NCBI GenBank assembly: GCA_020161575.1
Contig: JAIUNR010000003.1
Coordinates: forward strand, 362,588 to 426,587
Direction: 5' to 3'
DNA: 64,000 bases
Source: Pseudomonadota bacterium
Lineage (GTDB): Bacteria > Pseudomonadota > Alphaproteobacteria > Rhizobiales > Beijerinckiaceae
Positions 52,667 to 61,591 of the stretch are shown here, piece by piece. The notes below the pieces were generated by a model. That model was given only the letters and a program-made list of their open reading frames with translations. It was not told the DNA's origin and made no database searches. Within the stretch, counting starts at the first letter, position 1, and each line of letters opens with the position of its first letter. The position numbers were made by a program, and so were the translations under genes.

Positions 52667-52828
52667 CGGCAGCGCCTCCTTCGGAACAGGGCATGAAGAT
52701 CGAACGGCATCGAGGCCGCGCACAGCGCGCAACTCGCGGCAAACAAAAAGGCCCGCCGGATGGCGAGCCTGATGTATTTCCACGAATTCCGAGCACCACG
52801 CATCGCGCTTTTTGCCGCGACATCGCAG

Positions 52829-52843
52829 AATATGAATCATATT
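52829..52843. promoter_or_regulatory. Perfect palindrome in the GTA operon leader
   Basis: AATATGA-A-TCATATT, a 7-1-7 perfect inverted repeat, in an AT-rich stretch 163 bases upstream of the gp1 start. A GANTC methylation site (52834-52838) is embedded in its centre. It could be an operator for the GTA operon or for the divergent region; no regulator is known for it. Confidence 0.4.
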
Positions 52844-52957
52844 GTTCTTAAGATGATTGCTCCATCGCGTTCATCGACAATTCTGGAGCGTGAGGAAAAG
52901 ATACCTCCACACCGTCACGCCGTCAAGTCTGATTTTTTATCCCTGAATACTTCATCG

Positions 52958-53443
52958 TTAACGGGGATTACTCGAAGGCTTCCGCCGGGGCCAGGCACCG
53001 GGCCATTTGCGGATCCGCGCGACCAGTTCCGGCACCGAATAGGCATCTTCATGGCCGTGAATGCGTCCGGCGACGCTCACTCCGGCTTCGGCCACGCTTT
53101 CCTTCCGGCCGGAAACCAGCGGGTGCCAAGCGGGAAGGTCCTTGCCTTCCGCCAGCAGGCGATAAGCACAGCTCGGCGGCATCCAGCCGAGCGCGCCGAC
53201 ATTGCCTGCGTCGAGGCGCACGCAATCGGGCACTTCGCGGTCGCGGTTGGGGTAATCCTTGCAGCGGCAGGTATCGCCGTCGAACAGGCGGCAGGCGACA
53301 TCGGTGAAGTAATAGGCGCCGCTCTCCTCATCCTCGAGCTTGATCAGGCAGCAGCGACCGCAGCCGTCACACAGGCTCTCCCATTCCGTGGGATCCATTT
53401 CGGCCAGGGTTTTCGTTTTCCAGAAAGGGTGCGCCGTGCTCAT
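52958..53443 (-). CDS. YcgN-family cysteine cluster protein
   Basis: 161 residues of the YcgN/UPF0260 family. The cysteine motif [18 protein letters not shown] near residue 25 and further cysteines ([35 protein letters not shown]) suggest metal or iron-sulfur binding. Function is unknown. It is divergent from the penicillin-binding protein gene and lies upstream of the GTA leader on the same strand. Confidence 0.88.
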   Translation of the reverse strand: MSTAHPFWKTKTLAEMDPTEWESLCDGCGRCCLIKLEDEESGAYYFTDVACRLFDGDTCRCKDYPNRDREVPDCVRLDAGNVGALGWMPPSCAYRLLAEGKDLPAWHPLVSGRKESVAEAGVSVAGRIHGHEDAYSVPELVARIRKWPGAWPRRKPSSNPR

Positions 53444-53579
53444 ATCTTCCCTTCGTCTCCGGTCGCGGCGGCGTCAAGTCGGCGCTTCAACGGATCGTGA
53501 TTTGGGTTTATAGGCGAAGCGTCGGGAATTCGCTTCCCGACGATGGAAATGTTCCTGATTCCTTATATAGATCGGCTGC

Positions 53580-55766
53580 ATGGCAGAGTTTCGCCGCATC
53601 ACCTTTGTCGAGCGTTTCACGCGTCGCCTGCGCGACGCGGATGCTTGGCTCGAGCACTCGCTGCGCGAGACCGGAGAGCGGCTCAAGGAAAGACTCTGGC
53701 GTATCCGTGACCTGTCGGACAGGCTGGAACCCTCCCCCGCCGGACGCATGGTCGTGGCGCTGGCCTGCGAGGCGCTGACCTATATCGCCATCGGCGGGGT
53801 GCTGATGGTCGCGCTCGCAAAACCCGCTTTCCGTGCGATTGACGAGGATAACTGGCTCAAGCAGCAGGATCTCGCCGTCACTTTCGTCGATCAGACCGGC
53901 GCGATCATCGGCAGGCGCGGCATCCTGCATTCGCAATCGATCGCCATTTCCGATCTGCCCGAACATCTGGTCAAAGCCGCGCTCGCGACAGAGGACCGCC
54001 GGTTCTACGAGCATTTCGGCATCGACCCTTCCGGCCTGATGCGGGCGATGATGGCCAATGCACGCGCCAACGGCGTGGTGCAGGGTGGCTCGACCATCAC
54101 CCAGCAGCTTGCCAAGAACCTCTTTTTGAACAACGAGCGCTCGATCGAGCGCAAGGTCAAGGAAGCCTTCCTCGCGCTCTGGCTCGAGGCCCGCCTCTCC
54201 AAGGACGAGATCCTGCGCCTTTATCTCGACAGGGCCTATCTCGGGAACGGCGTCTTCGGCGTCCAATCCGCCGCCGATCACTATTTCGGCAAGGATGTGC
54301 GCGATCTGACCCTCGCCGAGTCGGCCATGATTGCGGGGCTTTTCAAGGCCCCCTCCAAATTCTCGCCCAATGTCAATCTTCCGGCGGCGCGTGCGCGCGC
54401 GGCGGATGTGCTCTCGAACATGGTCGAGGCCGGCTTTCTCACGCAGGGTCAGGTTTCCTCGGCGCTGCGTAATCCGGCGACACCCGTGGAGCGCGCAAAC
54501 CAGAATATCGCCGATTATGCGCTCGATTACGGTTTCGAGGAGATCAAGCAGCTCGCGGCTTCTGGCAAGCTCGGCAATCACCGGGTGCTGACCGTGCGCG
54601 CGACCATCGATCACGGCCTGCAACGTCACGCGGAGCGCGCCTCGGACACGATCCTGCGCCAGCACGGCCCTTCCTACGGTGTCCACCAATCCGCGATCGT
54701 GGTGCTCGATCATACCGGCGGCCTGCGCGCGATGGTCGGCGGACGCGATTACGGCCAAAGCCAGTTCAACCGCGCGACCAATGCGATGCGCCAGCCCGGC
54801 TCGTCCTTCAAGCCCTACATTTACGCCGCCGCCCTGCTCGATGGCGTGATCAAGCCCGACAGCATCGTCGTCGACAAACCCACCTGCGTGAATATCGGCC
54901 GCCCCTGGTGCCCGCAGAATTACGGCCGCTCCTATGCCGGCTCCATGCCGGCCATCGTCGCGCTCGCCAAGTCGATCAACACGATCCCGATCCAGCTCAA
55001 TGAAAAGGTCGGCAAGGGCAACCACAAGGCCGGCCGTGCCCGCGTACACGAGATCCTGCGCGCTTCGGGCTTCGCCAACGAGGTCCGCGACATTCCCGGC
55101 ATGCCGCTGGGCGTCTCCGAAGTCACGGTGATCGACATGGCGACCGGCTTCAATGTTTTCGCCAATGGCGGCAAACAGACGAAACCCTATGTCGCGCGCG
55201 AGGTTCTCAACGCCGCCGGTGAGGTCATCTACAGCGCCGAGACGGACCTGTCGAAGCGCCCGCAGGCGCTGCCTTCCTATGTGGCACTGGACATGAACCG
55301 GATGCTGCGCAAGGTCGTGACGGACGGCACCGGCAAGCGCGCTGCTCTTCCGGGCGTGCCGACAGCCGGCAAGACCGGCACGACCGATGAATACCGCAAC
55401 GCCTGGTTCGTGGGCTATTCGGGCAATTTCACCACGGCGGTCTGGTTCGGCAATGACGATTATTCCGGCACCCGGAACATGACCGGCGGCTCCCTGCCCG
55501 CCATGGCTTTCCAGCAGGTCATGGCCTTCGCGCATCTTGATGTGGAGACCCGCAACATTCTCGGGCTTGGCGAGGAGGACGCGCCGCAGAAGGACCCGAA
55601 ACTCGCCGAAATCGCCGGCACGCCCGACAGCGCCAAACAGGGCCCACGCCTTTACCGGCTTTCCGCGCGCGGCAAATCCCTGCTGAGGGAAATCGAGGCC
55701 ATTGGCGAAGATGGCGCGGGAGAAGGCCCCGTTTCACAGCTTCGCCCGGTCGACAGGCGCACCTGA
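53580..55766 (+). CDS. Class A penicillin-binding protein (transglycosylase/transpeptidase)
   Basis: 728-residue bifunctional peptidoglycan synthase. A basic cytoplasmic N-terminus leads into one membrane anchor near residues 58-78. The GT51 transglycosylase has EDRRFYEHFGIDPSGL (catalytic Glu) and GGSTITQQLAKNLFL. The transpeptidase has SxxK in RQPGSSFKPYIY, SIN in LAKSINTIPIQ and KTG in AGKTGTTDEYRNAW. It is closest in layout to PBP1A/PBP2D-type enzymes. The ATG at 53580 has a weak ribosome site just after an AT-rich stretch (TTATATAG). Confidence 0.94.
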   Translation: MAEFRRITFVERFTRRLRDADAWLEHSLRETGERLKERLWRIRDLSDRLEPSPAGRMVVALACEALTYIAIGGVLMVALAKPAFRAIDEDNWLKQQDLAVTFVDQTGAIIGRRGILHSQSIAISDLPEHLVKAALATEDRRFYEHFGIDPSGLMRAMMANARANGVVQGGSTITQQLAKNLFLNNERSIERKVKEAFLALWLEARLSKDEILRLYLDRAYLGNGVFGVQSAADHYFGKDVRDLTLAESAMIAGLFKAPSKFSPNVNLPAARARAADVLSNMVEAGFLTQGQVSSALRNPATPVERANQNIADYALDYGFEEIKQLAASGKLGNHRVLTVRATIDHGLQRHAERASDTILRQHGPSYGVHQSAIVVLDHTGGLRAMVGGRDYGQSQFNRATNAMRQPGSSFKPYIYAAALLDGVIKPDSIVVDKPTCVNIGRPWCPQNYGRSYAGSMPAIVALAKSINTIPIQLNEKVGKGNHKAGRARVHEILRASGFANEVRDIPGMPLGVSEVTVIDMATGFNVFANGGKQTKPYVAREVLNAAGEVIYSAETDLSKRPQALPSYVALDMNRMLRKVVTDGTGKRAALPGVPTAGKTGTTDEYRNAWFVGYSGNFTTAVWFGNDDYSGTRNMTGGSLPAMAFQQVMAFAHLDVETRNILGLGEEDAPQKDPKLAEIAGTPDSAKQGPRLYRLSARGKSLLREIEAIGEDGAGEGPVSQLRPVDRRT

Positions 55767-55772
55767 GGCGGA

Positions 55773-56354
55773 ATGCGGTTCTTCCTCTTCCTGATCGTGG
55801 TCGTGGCGGGAGCGCTGGCCGGCCTGGCCCTGACAGAGCGGGCGGTGCGCCCCGACAGCCTGTTTCTTGCCTCGCGCTTTCCGCCTTGGGAATTCAGCCC
55901 CCATATCGGCGCCGCCGATATCGATCCCTATACGCGCGGAAGGCTCTTTGCCTTGGGCGATCTTCCCTTGGCCTCGGGCGAGGGCTTCTCGCTGTTCGCC
56001 CGGCAGGATGAGAGCGGCGCCCCGCTCGAGCGGCGGTGCCGCTACACGCTCGCCTCCCCCTTTCCCGCTGCACGTTTCTGGACCCTCGCCATCACGGACC
56101 CATCCGGCAAGGCGTTGCCCAATCTGGCGGAACGCCATGACTTCACCTCGGCGGAGATCCTGCGCGATGCGGAAGGGCCCTTTGTCGTCACAATCGCGCC
56201 GGAGCCTGCATCAGGCAATTGGCTCCCGACAGGGGGAAGGGAAGGCAGCTTCGTCATCGCACTGCGCTTTTACGAAACACCGCTCGCGGCAACCGCGACC
56301 CGGCTGGACCGGCGTTTCCTGCCGCGTCTGAGCAAACAGGAATGCCTCCCGTGA
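55773..56354 (+). CDS. DUF1214 family exported protein
   Basis: 193 residues with an N-terminal membrane or signal helix (FFLFLIVVVAGALAGLALT) and a beta-rich domain with RFWTLAITDPSGKALPN and RFYETPL, the DUF1214 pattern. It starts 6 bases after the PBP stop and is coupled to the next gene, so the three form an operon. Function is unknown; in larger proteins DUF1214 is joined to DUF1254. Confidence 0.8.
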   Translation: MRFFLFLIVVVAGALAGLALTERAVRPDSLFLASRFPPWEFSPHIGAADIDPYTRGRLFALGDLPLASGEGFSLFARQDESGAPLERRCRYTLASPFPAARFWTLAITDPSGKALPNLAERHDFTSAEILRDAEGPFVVTIAPEPASGNWLPTGGREGSFVIALRFYETPLAATATRLDRRFLPRLSKQECLP

Positions 56355-56899
56355 GAGCCGCCCTGCTTTTGCTCGCTTTCGTGCTCTCCGCGGGGATCGC
56401 CCATGTCGCGAGCCTCTTTGCCCTGCCGCGCTTCTCCACCGAGGATGCCTTTTCGCGTCTGGAGAAGGATGCGCCTATCAACGCGCTCGCCCCGCTCGAT
56501 GATCGGGCCGCGCAGGCCATCCCGTTCTTCGACAGGGCCACGGCAATTGCAATCTGCCGATATGCGCTGGACGAGGGCCCCGTGCGCCTGCGCGTGAAAT
56601 TGTCGGAAACCTATCTCTCGATCGCCTTCGCCGAGCGGCATCGCGGTATTTTCAACTCTGTGTCGGATCGCGCCGCGACAGGGGGCAGCCTCGATATCGT
56701 CATCGCGACCCAAAAACAGCTCGAGCGTATCCTCGCGCTAGATGAGGAAGATCAGGTCATCGAGGAAATCCGCATCGCCGCGCCCGGATCGCGGGGGCTC
56801 GCCATTCTCAAGGTGCTGGTCGATCGCCCCAGCTCACGCGAACGCGCCGAGACCGTGTTGCGGGAGGCGCGCTGCGAGAGTGAACGCCTCCCCGATTAG
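56351..56899 (+). CDS. DUF1254-like exported protein
   Basis: 182 residues beginning at GTG 56351 (overlapping the previous stop as GTGA, AGGA nine bases upstream); an ATG three codons earlier is an alternative. It has a signal helix (RAALLLLAFVLSAGIAHVAS), then a small helical/beta domain with IPFFDRATAIAICRYALD and RGLAILKVLVDRPSSRE. It pairs with the DUF1214 gene as split DUF1254/DUF1214 proteins do. The stop TAG is the first triplet of a repeat half-element. Confidence 0.65.
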   Translation: MRAALLLLAFVLSAGIAHVASLFALPRFSTEDAFSRLEKDAPINALAPLDDRAAQAIPFFDRATAIAICRYALDEGPVRLRVKLSETYLSIAFAERHRGIFNSVSDRAATGGSLDIVIATQKQLERILALDEEDQVIEEIRIAAPGSRGLAILKVLVDRPSSRERAETVLREARCESERLPD

Positions 56900-56912
56900 A
56901 GCATTTTCCGCT
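56897..56912 (+). repeat. Half copy of the TAGAGCATTTTC intergenic repeat
   Basis: TAGAGCATTTTCCGCT, identical over 16 bases to the reverse complement of one arm of the palindromic repeat at 62077-62130. Its first three bases are the stop codon of the upstream gene. Confidence 0.6.
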
Positions 56913-56922
56913 CCAGGCCGCC

Positions 56923-57801
56923 TCAGCCCTTGCGCACCAGCGGGCGCGCCCTGAGCACCGGCGGCGCGGCCACCTCGCGGATACAATGTTCGGGAATGCG
57001 CGTATCCTTCGTGAAGGCACCGATATCCTGCTCATAGGCCATGAGCGTGCGCTCGGCCGGAATCGCCTCGCGCTCCGGCCCCTCGACCAGCAGATGCTCG
57101 AGCGAATAACGATATTGTGCCGCGCGATCGAAGAAGGCCCAGTTCACGCGCGCGACGATCATCGCATTCTCGCAGACGCGCGCCAGCGCCTGCTGACGCT
57201 GCTCGGCGGTGAGATGAGCGACATGCTCCAGCGAGCGCACCCGCACGTGATCCGCCTGCGCGACCTGCGACGCCACGAGCTTGAAATACGGAATGAGCGC
57301 GTGATCCGCCGAGATGCTGTCGCGCACGCGGTTGTAACGTGACGTGAGAGAGCGGAAATCACCCTCCGGGTTCATTACGCGCCGCAAAATCGGCGAGTCG
57401 CCGCCGAACGTGCCCAATTGCGGACCCCCCATGATCGTCCGGTGATAGAGCGTCACGTCGGATTGGCGGGGCGGCAAATGCCGGTAGAACCCGAGATGAT
57501 CCTGGTGCCAGGCTCCGCGCGGCGCGTCCACTTCCGGCATCAGGAAGTTCCAGGCCCGGTTGCGCAGCTCCTTCTCGTCCTCGGTCAGCGCATAGGTCGA
57601 GACCGGCTCGCCACGAACCGCGGCGCCGATGCTGCCGGTGAAGGGATAGAGCACATTCTCGGAAAAGCCCTGATGGGGGCGCCCGAAATCGCCGGTCGAT
57701 TGGATGCATCCCGCCAATGAAAGGCCGGAAGCGAGGATCAGAAAGGCAGGGGCGATACGCAGCCGCAATTTACGCGAAGTCCAAGCGGCATGGCATGCCA
57801 T
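56923..57801 (-). CDS. Lipoprotein of unknown function
   Basis: 292 residues. Signal sequence RLRIAPAFLILASGLSLAGC ends in a lipobox (LAGC), so the protein is lipid-anchored. The mature part is charged and helical (YALTEDEKELRNRAWNFLMP, ISADHALIPYFKLVASQVAQ), without known motifs. The start ATG 57801 has AGGAGG upstream; the longer frame is unsupported. It converges with the DUF1254-like gene and follows a small conserved-looking ORF. Confidence 0.8.
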   Translation of the reverse strand: MACHAAWTSRKLRLRIAPAFLILASGLSLAGCIQSTGDFGRPHQGFSENVLYPFTGSIGAAVRGEPVSTYALTEDEKELRNRAWNFLMPEVDAPRGAWHQDHLGFYRHLPPRQSDVTLYHRTIMGGPQLGTFGGDSPILRRVMNPEGDFRSLTSRYNRVRDSISADHALIPYFKLVASQVAQADHVRVRSLEHVAHLTAEQRQQALARVCENAMIVARVNWAFFDRAAQYRYSLEHLLVEGPEREAIPAERTLMAYEQDIGAFTKDTRIPEHCIREVAAPPVLRARPLVRKG

Positions 57802-57838
57802 CGCCGTCCTCCTGACGCCGGTATGAAACAATGAGGGG

Positions 57839-58030
57839 TCAGGCGCGCTTGCGGCCACCGCGCCGCGCATGCGGCTTCGGCGGGGTATGATCCAGCCCCT
57901 CATGGCGCTCATAACGAACACCGAGAAAGAGCAGGATCGTCGCGCTGCCTTGTTCACCGTTTCCCGATTGGGAAACCGGCGTTTCCGGTCTGGCCCCTTG
58001 ACGAGGCCTGAAGCGAATAATGTCGCCCAT
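57839..58030 (-). CDS. Small basic protein, unknown
   Basis: 63 residues: MGDIIRFRPRQGARPETPV, then a short hydrophobic segment (SATILLFLGVRYERHE) and a basic end (HARRGGRKRA). GAGGAG lies about eight bases before the ATG at 58030. It is 37 bases upstream of the lipoprotein gene and may share its transcript. No family recognised. Confidence 0.55.
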   Translation of the reverse strand: MGDIIRFRPRQGARPETPVSQSGNGEQGSATILLFLGVRYERHEGLDHTPPKPHARRGGRKRA

Positions 58031-58150
58031 GGCCATTCTCCTCGGATGCCGCCCGGCCCATGACGAAAAGGGTCGAATCGGACATCTTTCGCGAAGTTGG
58101 GCCGAATACCTTAAGAGATCGCTAACATCCGTCCCGAAACGGGGCCAATG

Positions 58151-58167
58151 GTCAACCACAGGTTGAC
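58151..58167. promoter_or_regulatory. GTCAACC inverted repeat, candidate operator
   Basis: GTCAACC-ACA-GGTTGAC, a perfect 7-3-7 palindrome, with a third half-site GGTCAAC at 58184-58190. It lies 121 bases upstream of the small ORF at 58030, in the gap after the DUF1491 gene. A dimeric repressor site is a reasonable guess. Confidence 0.35.
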
Positions 58168-58205
58168 ACACAAGGGTGAACCCGGTCAACACAAGGTAGC
58201 AAGCG

Positions 58206-58547
58206 TTATTCCACTACATCCAGGAAATGTCGGCCTTCGCGGTCCTCAACCTCGACAATCCAGCAATCGGGGTCGAAATCCATCTCGCGCGCGAGGCGTT
58301 TCTCCACCTCTTCCCGCGTGAGATTGTCACTCTTGTGAAGCCGGGTGAAAACGCGATCCGCAGGTTTCCCCTCGTATTCGCTCTGGGGTGCGGGCCCATA
58401 GAGAACCATCGTGCCATCCAGCCGATCGATCAGCACGAAAATTGCGCCCGCTTCCGCCCCGCCCCGCCGCCGGAGCCCGGCGAAAGCCCCTTCGATGCCG
58501 CAGCGACGCAGATAAGCCGAAACGAAGAAATCGCTGGTCAGCCGCAT
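58206..58547 (-). CDS. DUF1491 family protein
   Basis: 113 residues starting MRLTSDFFVSAYLRRC, then AGAIFVLIDRLDGTMVLYGP and DPDCWIVEVEDREGRHF, the DUF1491 pattern found in alphaproteobacteria. Function unknown. It begins 10 bases after the peptidoglycan-binding protein gene and is co-transcribed with it. Confidence 0.85.
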   Translation of the reverse strand: MRLTSDFFVSAYLRRCGIEGAFAGLRRRGGAEAGAIFVLIDRLDGTMVLYGPAPQSEYEGKPADRVFTRLHKSDNLTREEVEKRLAREMDFDPDCWIVEVEDREGRHFLDVVE

Positions 58548-58557
58548 CGTCGCGCGA

Positions 58558-59307
58558 TCATTGCGAAATCGGGACGCCGCTCGCCGAAGCCAACATCTTG
58601 AGGACCGGGCCTTTCGGCTCGCCGCGCGGCGGAAGCTTTCTATCGGACTCGAAACGCGCAAGCGCGGTCTTCGTGGAAGGCCCCATCTGGCCATCCTCGG
58701 TCAGCGGACCATAGCCGGCCTTGTTCAGCGCTCGCTGGATATCGGCGATCATGCGCGTGGTCTTGTCGTCGCCATTCGCCTTTTTGACGAGATCGAGGAG
58801 TTCGTCCTTCATCGTCACCTTGCTCGCGATCACCTCGCGCAGCAGGTTTTCACTCGGCTTGCCGTCAACCGGCAGGCGCTGGGCGAACTGGAAGTCGCGG
58901 ATCGCCTGCGTCGTCGTCGGGCCAGGGCGACCATTCGGCTCACCCTTGAAATGGCCGCGCTTGGCGAGTTCGCTCTGGATTTCCATCAGAAGCGTATCGC
59001 TAGGCTCGCTCGGAGCCTTCGGCTTTTCCGCCACGGGCTTTGCCACAGCAACCGGAACCGGCTGGGCCGGCGCCGCAGGGCGCGCCGCCTCGACCCGCAC
59101 AGGCGGAAGCGGCACCGGCTCGGGTGCCTTGGCGACCGCACGGAACATCGGTGCCGGATGCTTTTCTGATTGTAGCGCGACCGCGTTCACAACGATCGCG
59201 CCGGCGGCAGCCAGGGCCGCAGCGCCGGCTAGATGCCAGCGTGTCAGCCTAAAACCTTCCGCACGCATCGCCGCGACGCGCCCTGTAAACTGTCCCGTCC
59301 GAGCCAT
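58558..59307 (-). CDS. Membrane-anchored protein with two peptidoglycan-binding-like domains
   Basis: 249 residues: one N-terminal membrane helix (HLAGAAALAAAGAIVVNAVAL), a proline/alanine-rich linker, then two PG-binding type 1-like repeats (LLMEIQSELAKRGHFKGEPN with GRPGPTTTQAIRDFQ, and MIADIQRALNKAGYGPLTED with GQMGPSTKTALARFE). It probably tethers to the cell wall. The ATG at 59307 follows GGGGGG. It lies 16 bases after the kinase-like gene and before DUF1491. Confidence 0.85.
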   Translation of the reverse strand: MARTGQFTGRVAAMRAEGFRLTRWHLAGAAALAAAGAIVVNAVALQSEKHPAPMFRAVAKAPEPVPLPPVRVEAARPAAPAQPVPVAVAKPVAEKPKAPSEPSDTLLMEIQSELAKRGHFKGEPNGRPGPTTTQAIRDFQFAQRLPVDGKPSENLLREVIASKVTMKDELLDLVKKANGDDKTTRMIADIQRALNKAGYGPLTEDGQMGPSTKTALARFESDRKLPPRGEPKGPVLKMLASASGVPISQ

Positions 59308-59323
59308 CAAATCCCCCCGATCG

Positions 59324-60958
59324 TCAAGAAGCGAGACGGATCGCGCCGTCCCTGCTGTCATTCCCGTCCACCACGCCAACGCGCGGCTCAGATGCGGTAT
59401 AGGCCGCGACAAGACGCACATGCCGTTCTCCGGCATTTTCGGAGCCGAACAGGCAGGTTCCACCCTGCCCGATGCGCGCCTCAAGCGCCTGCTGCATCGC
59501 ATCCAGCGCCGCAGGCGCATCTCCCCCTCCGCGCCGGCAACTGAGGATCATATCCTCGCCGGAACGCCGCCATGCCAGGGTGCAGCTCTCCGCGCCACGC
59601 CCGAAGCGCAGCAACGCACCGACCGCAAGACATGCCTGCATGAGCGGAAAGCGCCCCTCTTCCCCCGTCCCCGCCTCGGCAATCCCGATTTCGCCGCGCT
59701 CGCACGCCTCGCGCAGGTTCAACATGCGCAAGGCGTCCTGAACCAGCCGACGCGGCTCGCAGCGCACTGATTCGCCCGGACCACCCTCGAGCAGCCGCAA
59801 CCAACCCGCGAGCAGGATCGCGTTGCGATGGGCCTCGCCCACCGCCTTTGCAGCTTCCGCTGCAAATTCGCGATAAGTCGCGATGTCGCGTGGCGCGAGC
59901 CTCGGATCCGCGATCATTTCGAGAAAGCCCAGCCCGGCATTGAACGGGGCCGTGCAATCGTGAAGCAGCCCGGCAAGCGCGGCATCACTGCGGCCGCCTC
60001 CCCGCGGCTCCAGCGCGCCCGCATGCGTCGACATGCGGATCATGACAATCACCTTGCCGAAAAGCCCTTCCGCCGGCCGGATATCGCAAAGCGCATCATC
60101 AAAGCGCGGCGGATAGGGGTAGCCTGCGCCGCTCTGCTCGCGACGGATGCGGACAGGCAGACCAGATACCGCGCGTTGCTCATAGAGTGCATCGGAAATC
60201 GCGCGGAGCACCGCCACACGATCCGCGATCAGGATGGCATCGACCAGCGTTTCCTCTGCACGCAGCCTGATCAGGCGCTGCGGCATGAGATCCGCCATCA
60301 CATCCGGTCGACCGGCGACATCCACGACAAAGACGCCCCGCGTATCATCCTGCTGCGTGGAAGCAGCGAGAAGCGCGCGCAATTGCCGGTTCTCCCGCTC
60401 AATCAACGACGAATCCGTCATGCGCGCCGGCGAGCGCGCGGCGCCAAGGGCAAGGCTTGCCAGCGGCGCCCATGCCGCCAGTGCGAAAAGGACCACGCCA
60501 AGACGCCCCTCGGAGAGAAGCAGCCCCCCAGCCACAAGCGCCGCGCTCGAAACCATGATTGCAGGCGCAAAGCGTGCCCCGCCGCGGCGCAGGATCAACA
60601 TCTCTCCGAGCGCGAAACCCGCTAGAATGACACCGCACGCCCATGGCATGCGCGAGAGGAGAAGGAAAGGAATCGCAAGAGCGCTGAACAAGGCCGAGGC
60701 GCCGGCCAGCCGCGCGCGCGTAAACAGGAACCCGGCGACATTGGCCGCGAGCAAGCCTGCCAGCGCCGGCAATTCGGAGAAGGTCGCGGCGCTTCCACGC
60801 GCCGGCAGCAATACGAGCAGCGTGCCCAGCGCGATCGCGCAGGCCAGTATTCCGACCTGCCGCGCGACATGCTCGTGCCGTACCGCCTCGCCAGGCATGA
60901 CTCCACCGGCTTCCGAACCCGGTGCGGCACCTTCTCGCCGGCTCCAGTTGATACGCAT
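59324..60958 (-). CDS. Six-helix membrane protein with degenerate histidine-kinase region
   Basis: 544 residues. Six hydrophobic helices span about 36-172, followed by a PAS-like segment (FVVDVAGRPDVMADLMPQRL) and a HisKA-like region with AALAGLLHDCTAPFNAGLGF (His333) and KAVGEAHRNAILLAGWLRLL. The following domain has the size of a HATPase, but the Asn and glycine boxes are unrecognisable (QACLAVGALLRFGRGAESC). It may be a phosphotransfer or sensory pseudokinase. It is the first gene of an operon with the PG-binding and DUF1491 genes, suggesting an envelope-linked role. Confidence 0.75.
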   Translation of the reverse strand: MRINWSRREGAAPGSEAGGVMPGEAVRHEHVARQVGILACAIALGTLLVLLPARGSAATFSELPALAGLLAANVAGFLFTRARLAGASALFSALAIPFLLLSRMPWACGVILAGFALGEMLILRRGGARFAPAIMVSSAALVAGGLLLSEGRLGVVLFALAAWAPLASLALGAARSPARMTDSSLIERENRQLRALLAASTQQDDTRGVFVVDVAGRPDVMADLMPQRLIRLRAEETLVDAILIADRVAVLRAISDALYEQRAVSGLPVRIRREQSGAGYPYPPRFDDALCDIRPAEGLFGKVIVMIRMSTHAGALEPRGGGRSDAALAGLLHDCTAPFNAGLGFLEMIADPRLAPRDIATYREFAAEAAKAVGEAHRNAILLAGWLRLLEGGPGESVRCEPRRLVQDALRMLNLREACERGEIGIAEAGTGEEGRFPLMQACLAVGALLRFGRGAESCTLAWRRSGEDMILSCRRGGGDAPAALDAMQQALEARIGQGGTCLFGSENAGERHVRLVAAYTASEPRVGVVDGNDSRDGAIRLAS

Positions 60959-61256
60959 GAAGACCCGGTTTCCCGTTGTTTAACTCCAACCCCGCCCCGA
61001 CCATGGACCGGGCGTCTTAAGCGGAGGCTAAGGCAAAGCCTCAACCAGCACTTCCGCCCTGCCCGCAGGCTGGTTTTCAAGCCTATGGTGAACAAGCGGT
61101 GTGTGATCCTGTTTGTCCTTGTCCCGCCTCGCGACGAAGGCCGGGCGACGCCATCCGCCGCTGGTGCAGGCGACGAAATGTCGCGCATTTTACATAAAAG
61201 CCCAACGTGATTTTCGTGCCTCCCTGCGAGGCTGGGACAGGGCCGGGAGAACAACC

Positions 61257-61535
61257 ATGCTTACCCGAATCGCAGTCGCCGCTTTCACGGTCTACCTCGT
61301 CCATTCAGGCGGAACACCGCCGGTGGCGTCGAGCGATATCGCCAGCGCCTCGGCACAGGGCCTGCGCGAAACCTCGCGTCAGGCGGCAAATCTGTGCATG
61401 GAAAACCCGAAGCTGTGCCAGGGCATGGCGGAAAAGGCGCTCGCCCTCATGGCCGAGGGCTCCAAGGACAGCACCGCGCTGCCCGCGGTCGATCTTCCCT
61501 TGCCGCCACGCCGCCCCTTGCCAAAAAGGTCTTGA
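61257..61535 (+). CDS. Small exported protein, DUF5330-like
   Basis: 92 residues: signal-like start MLTRIAVAAFTVYLVHSG, then a helical part with two cysteines spaced as NLCMENPKLCQGM and a proline/arginine-rich end. This resembles DUF5330 proteins of Hyphomicrobiales; the match is by eye. GGGAGA precedes the ATG. sufE follows 56 bases later on the same strand. Confidence 0.6.
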   Translation: MLTRIAVAAFTVYLVHSGGTPPVASSDIASASAQGLRETSRQAANLCMENPKLCQGMAEKALALMAEGSKDSTALPAVDLPLPPRRPLPKRS

Positions 61536-61591
61536 CGCGATCCTCGCGCGCGCCCACTTCCGAGCCTGCGTCACAGACGCTCGGAGAATTC

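Noticed and set aside
52847-52960. CtrA sites (TTAA-N7-TTAA) in the GTA leader
   Set aside because: Only isolated TTAA elements at about 52848 and 52958; no correctly spaced pair.
53508-55535. Minus-strand 675-codon frame opposite the penicillin-binding protein
   Set aside because: Antisense shadow; the sense frame has intact transglycosylase and transpeptidase motifs.
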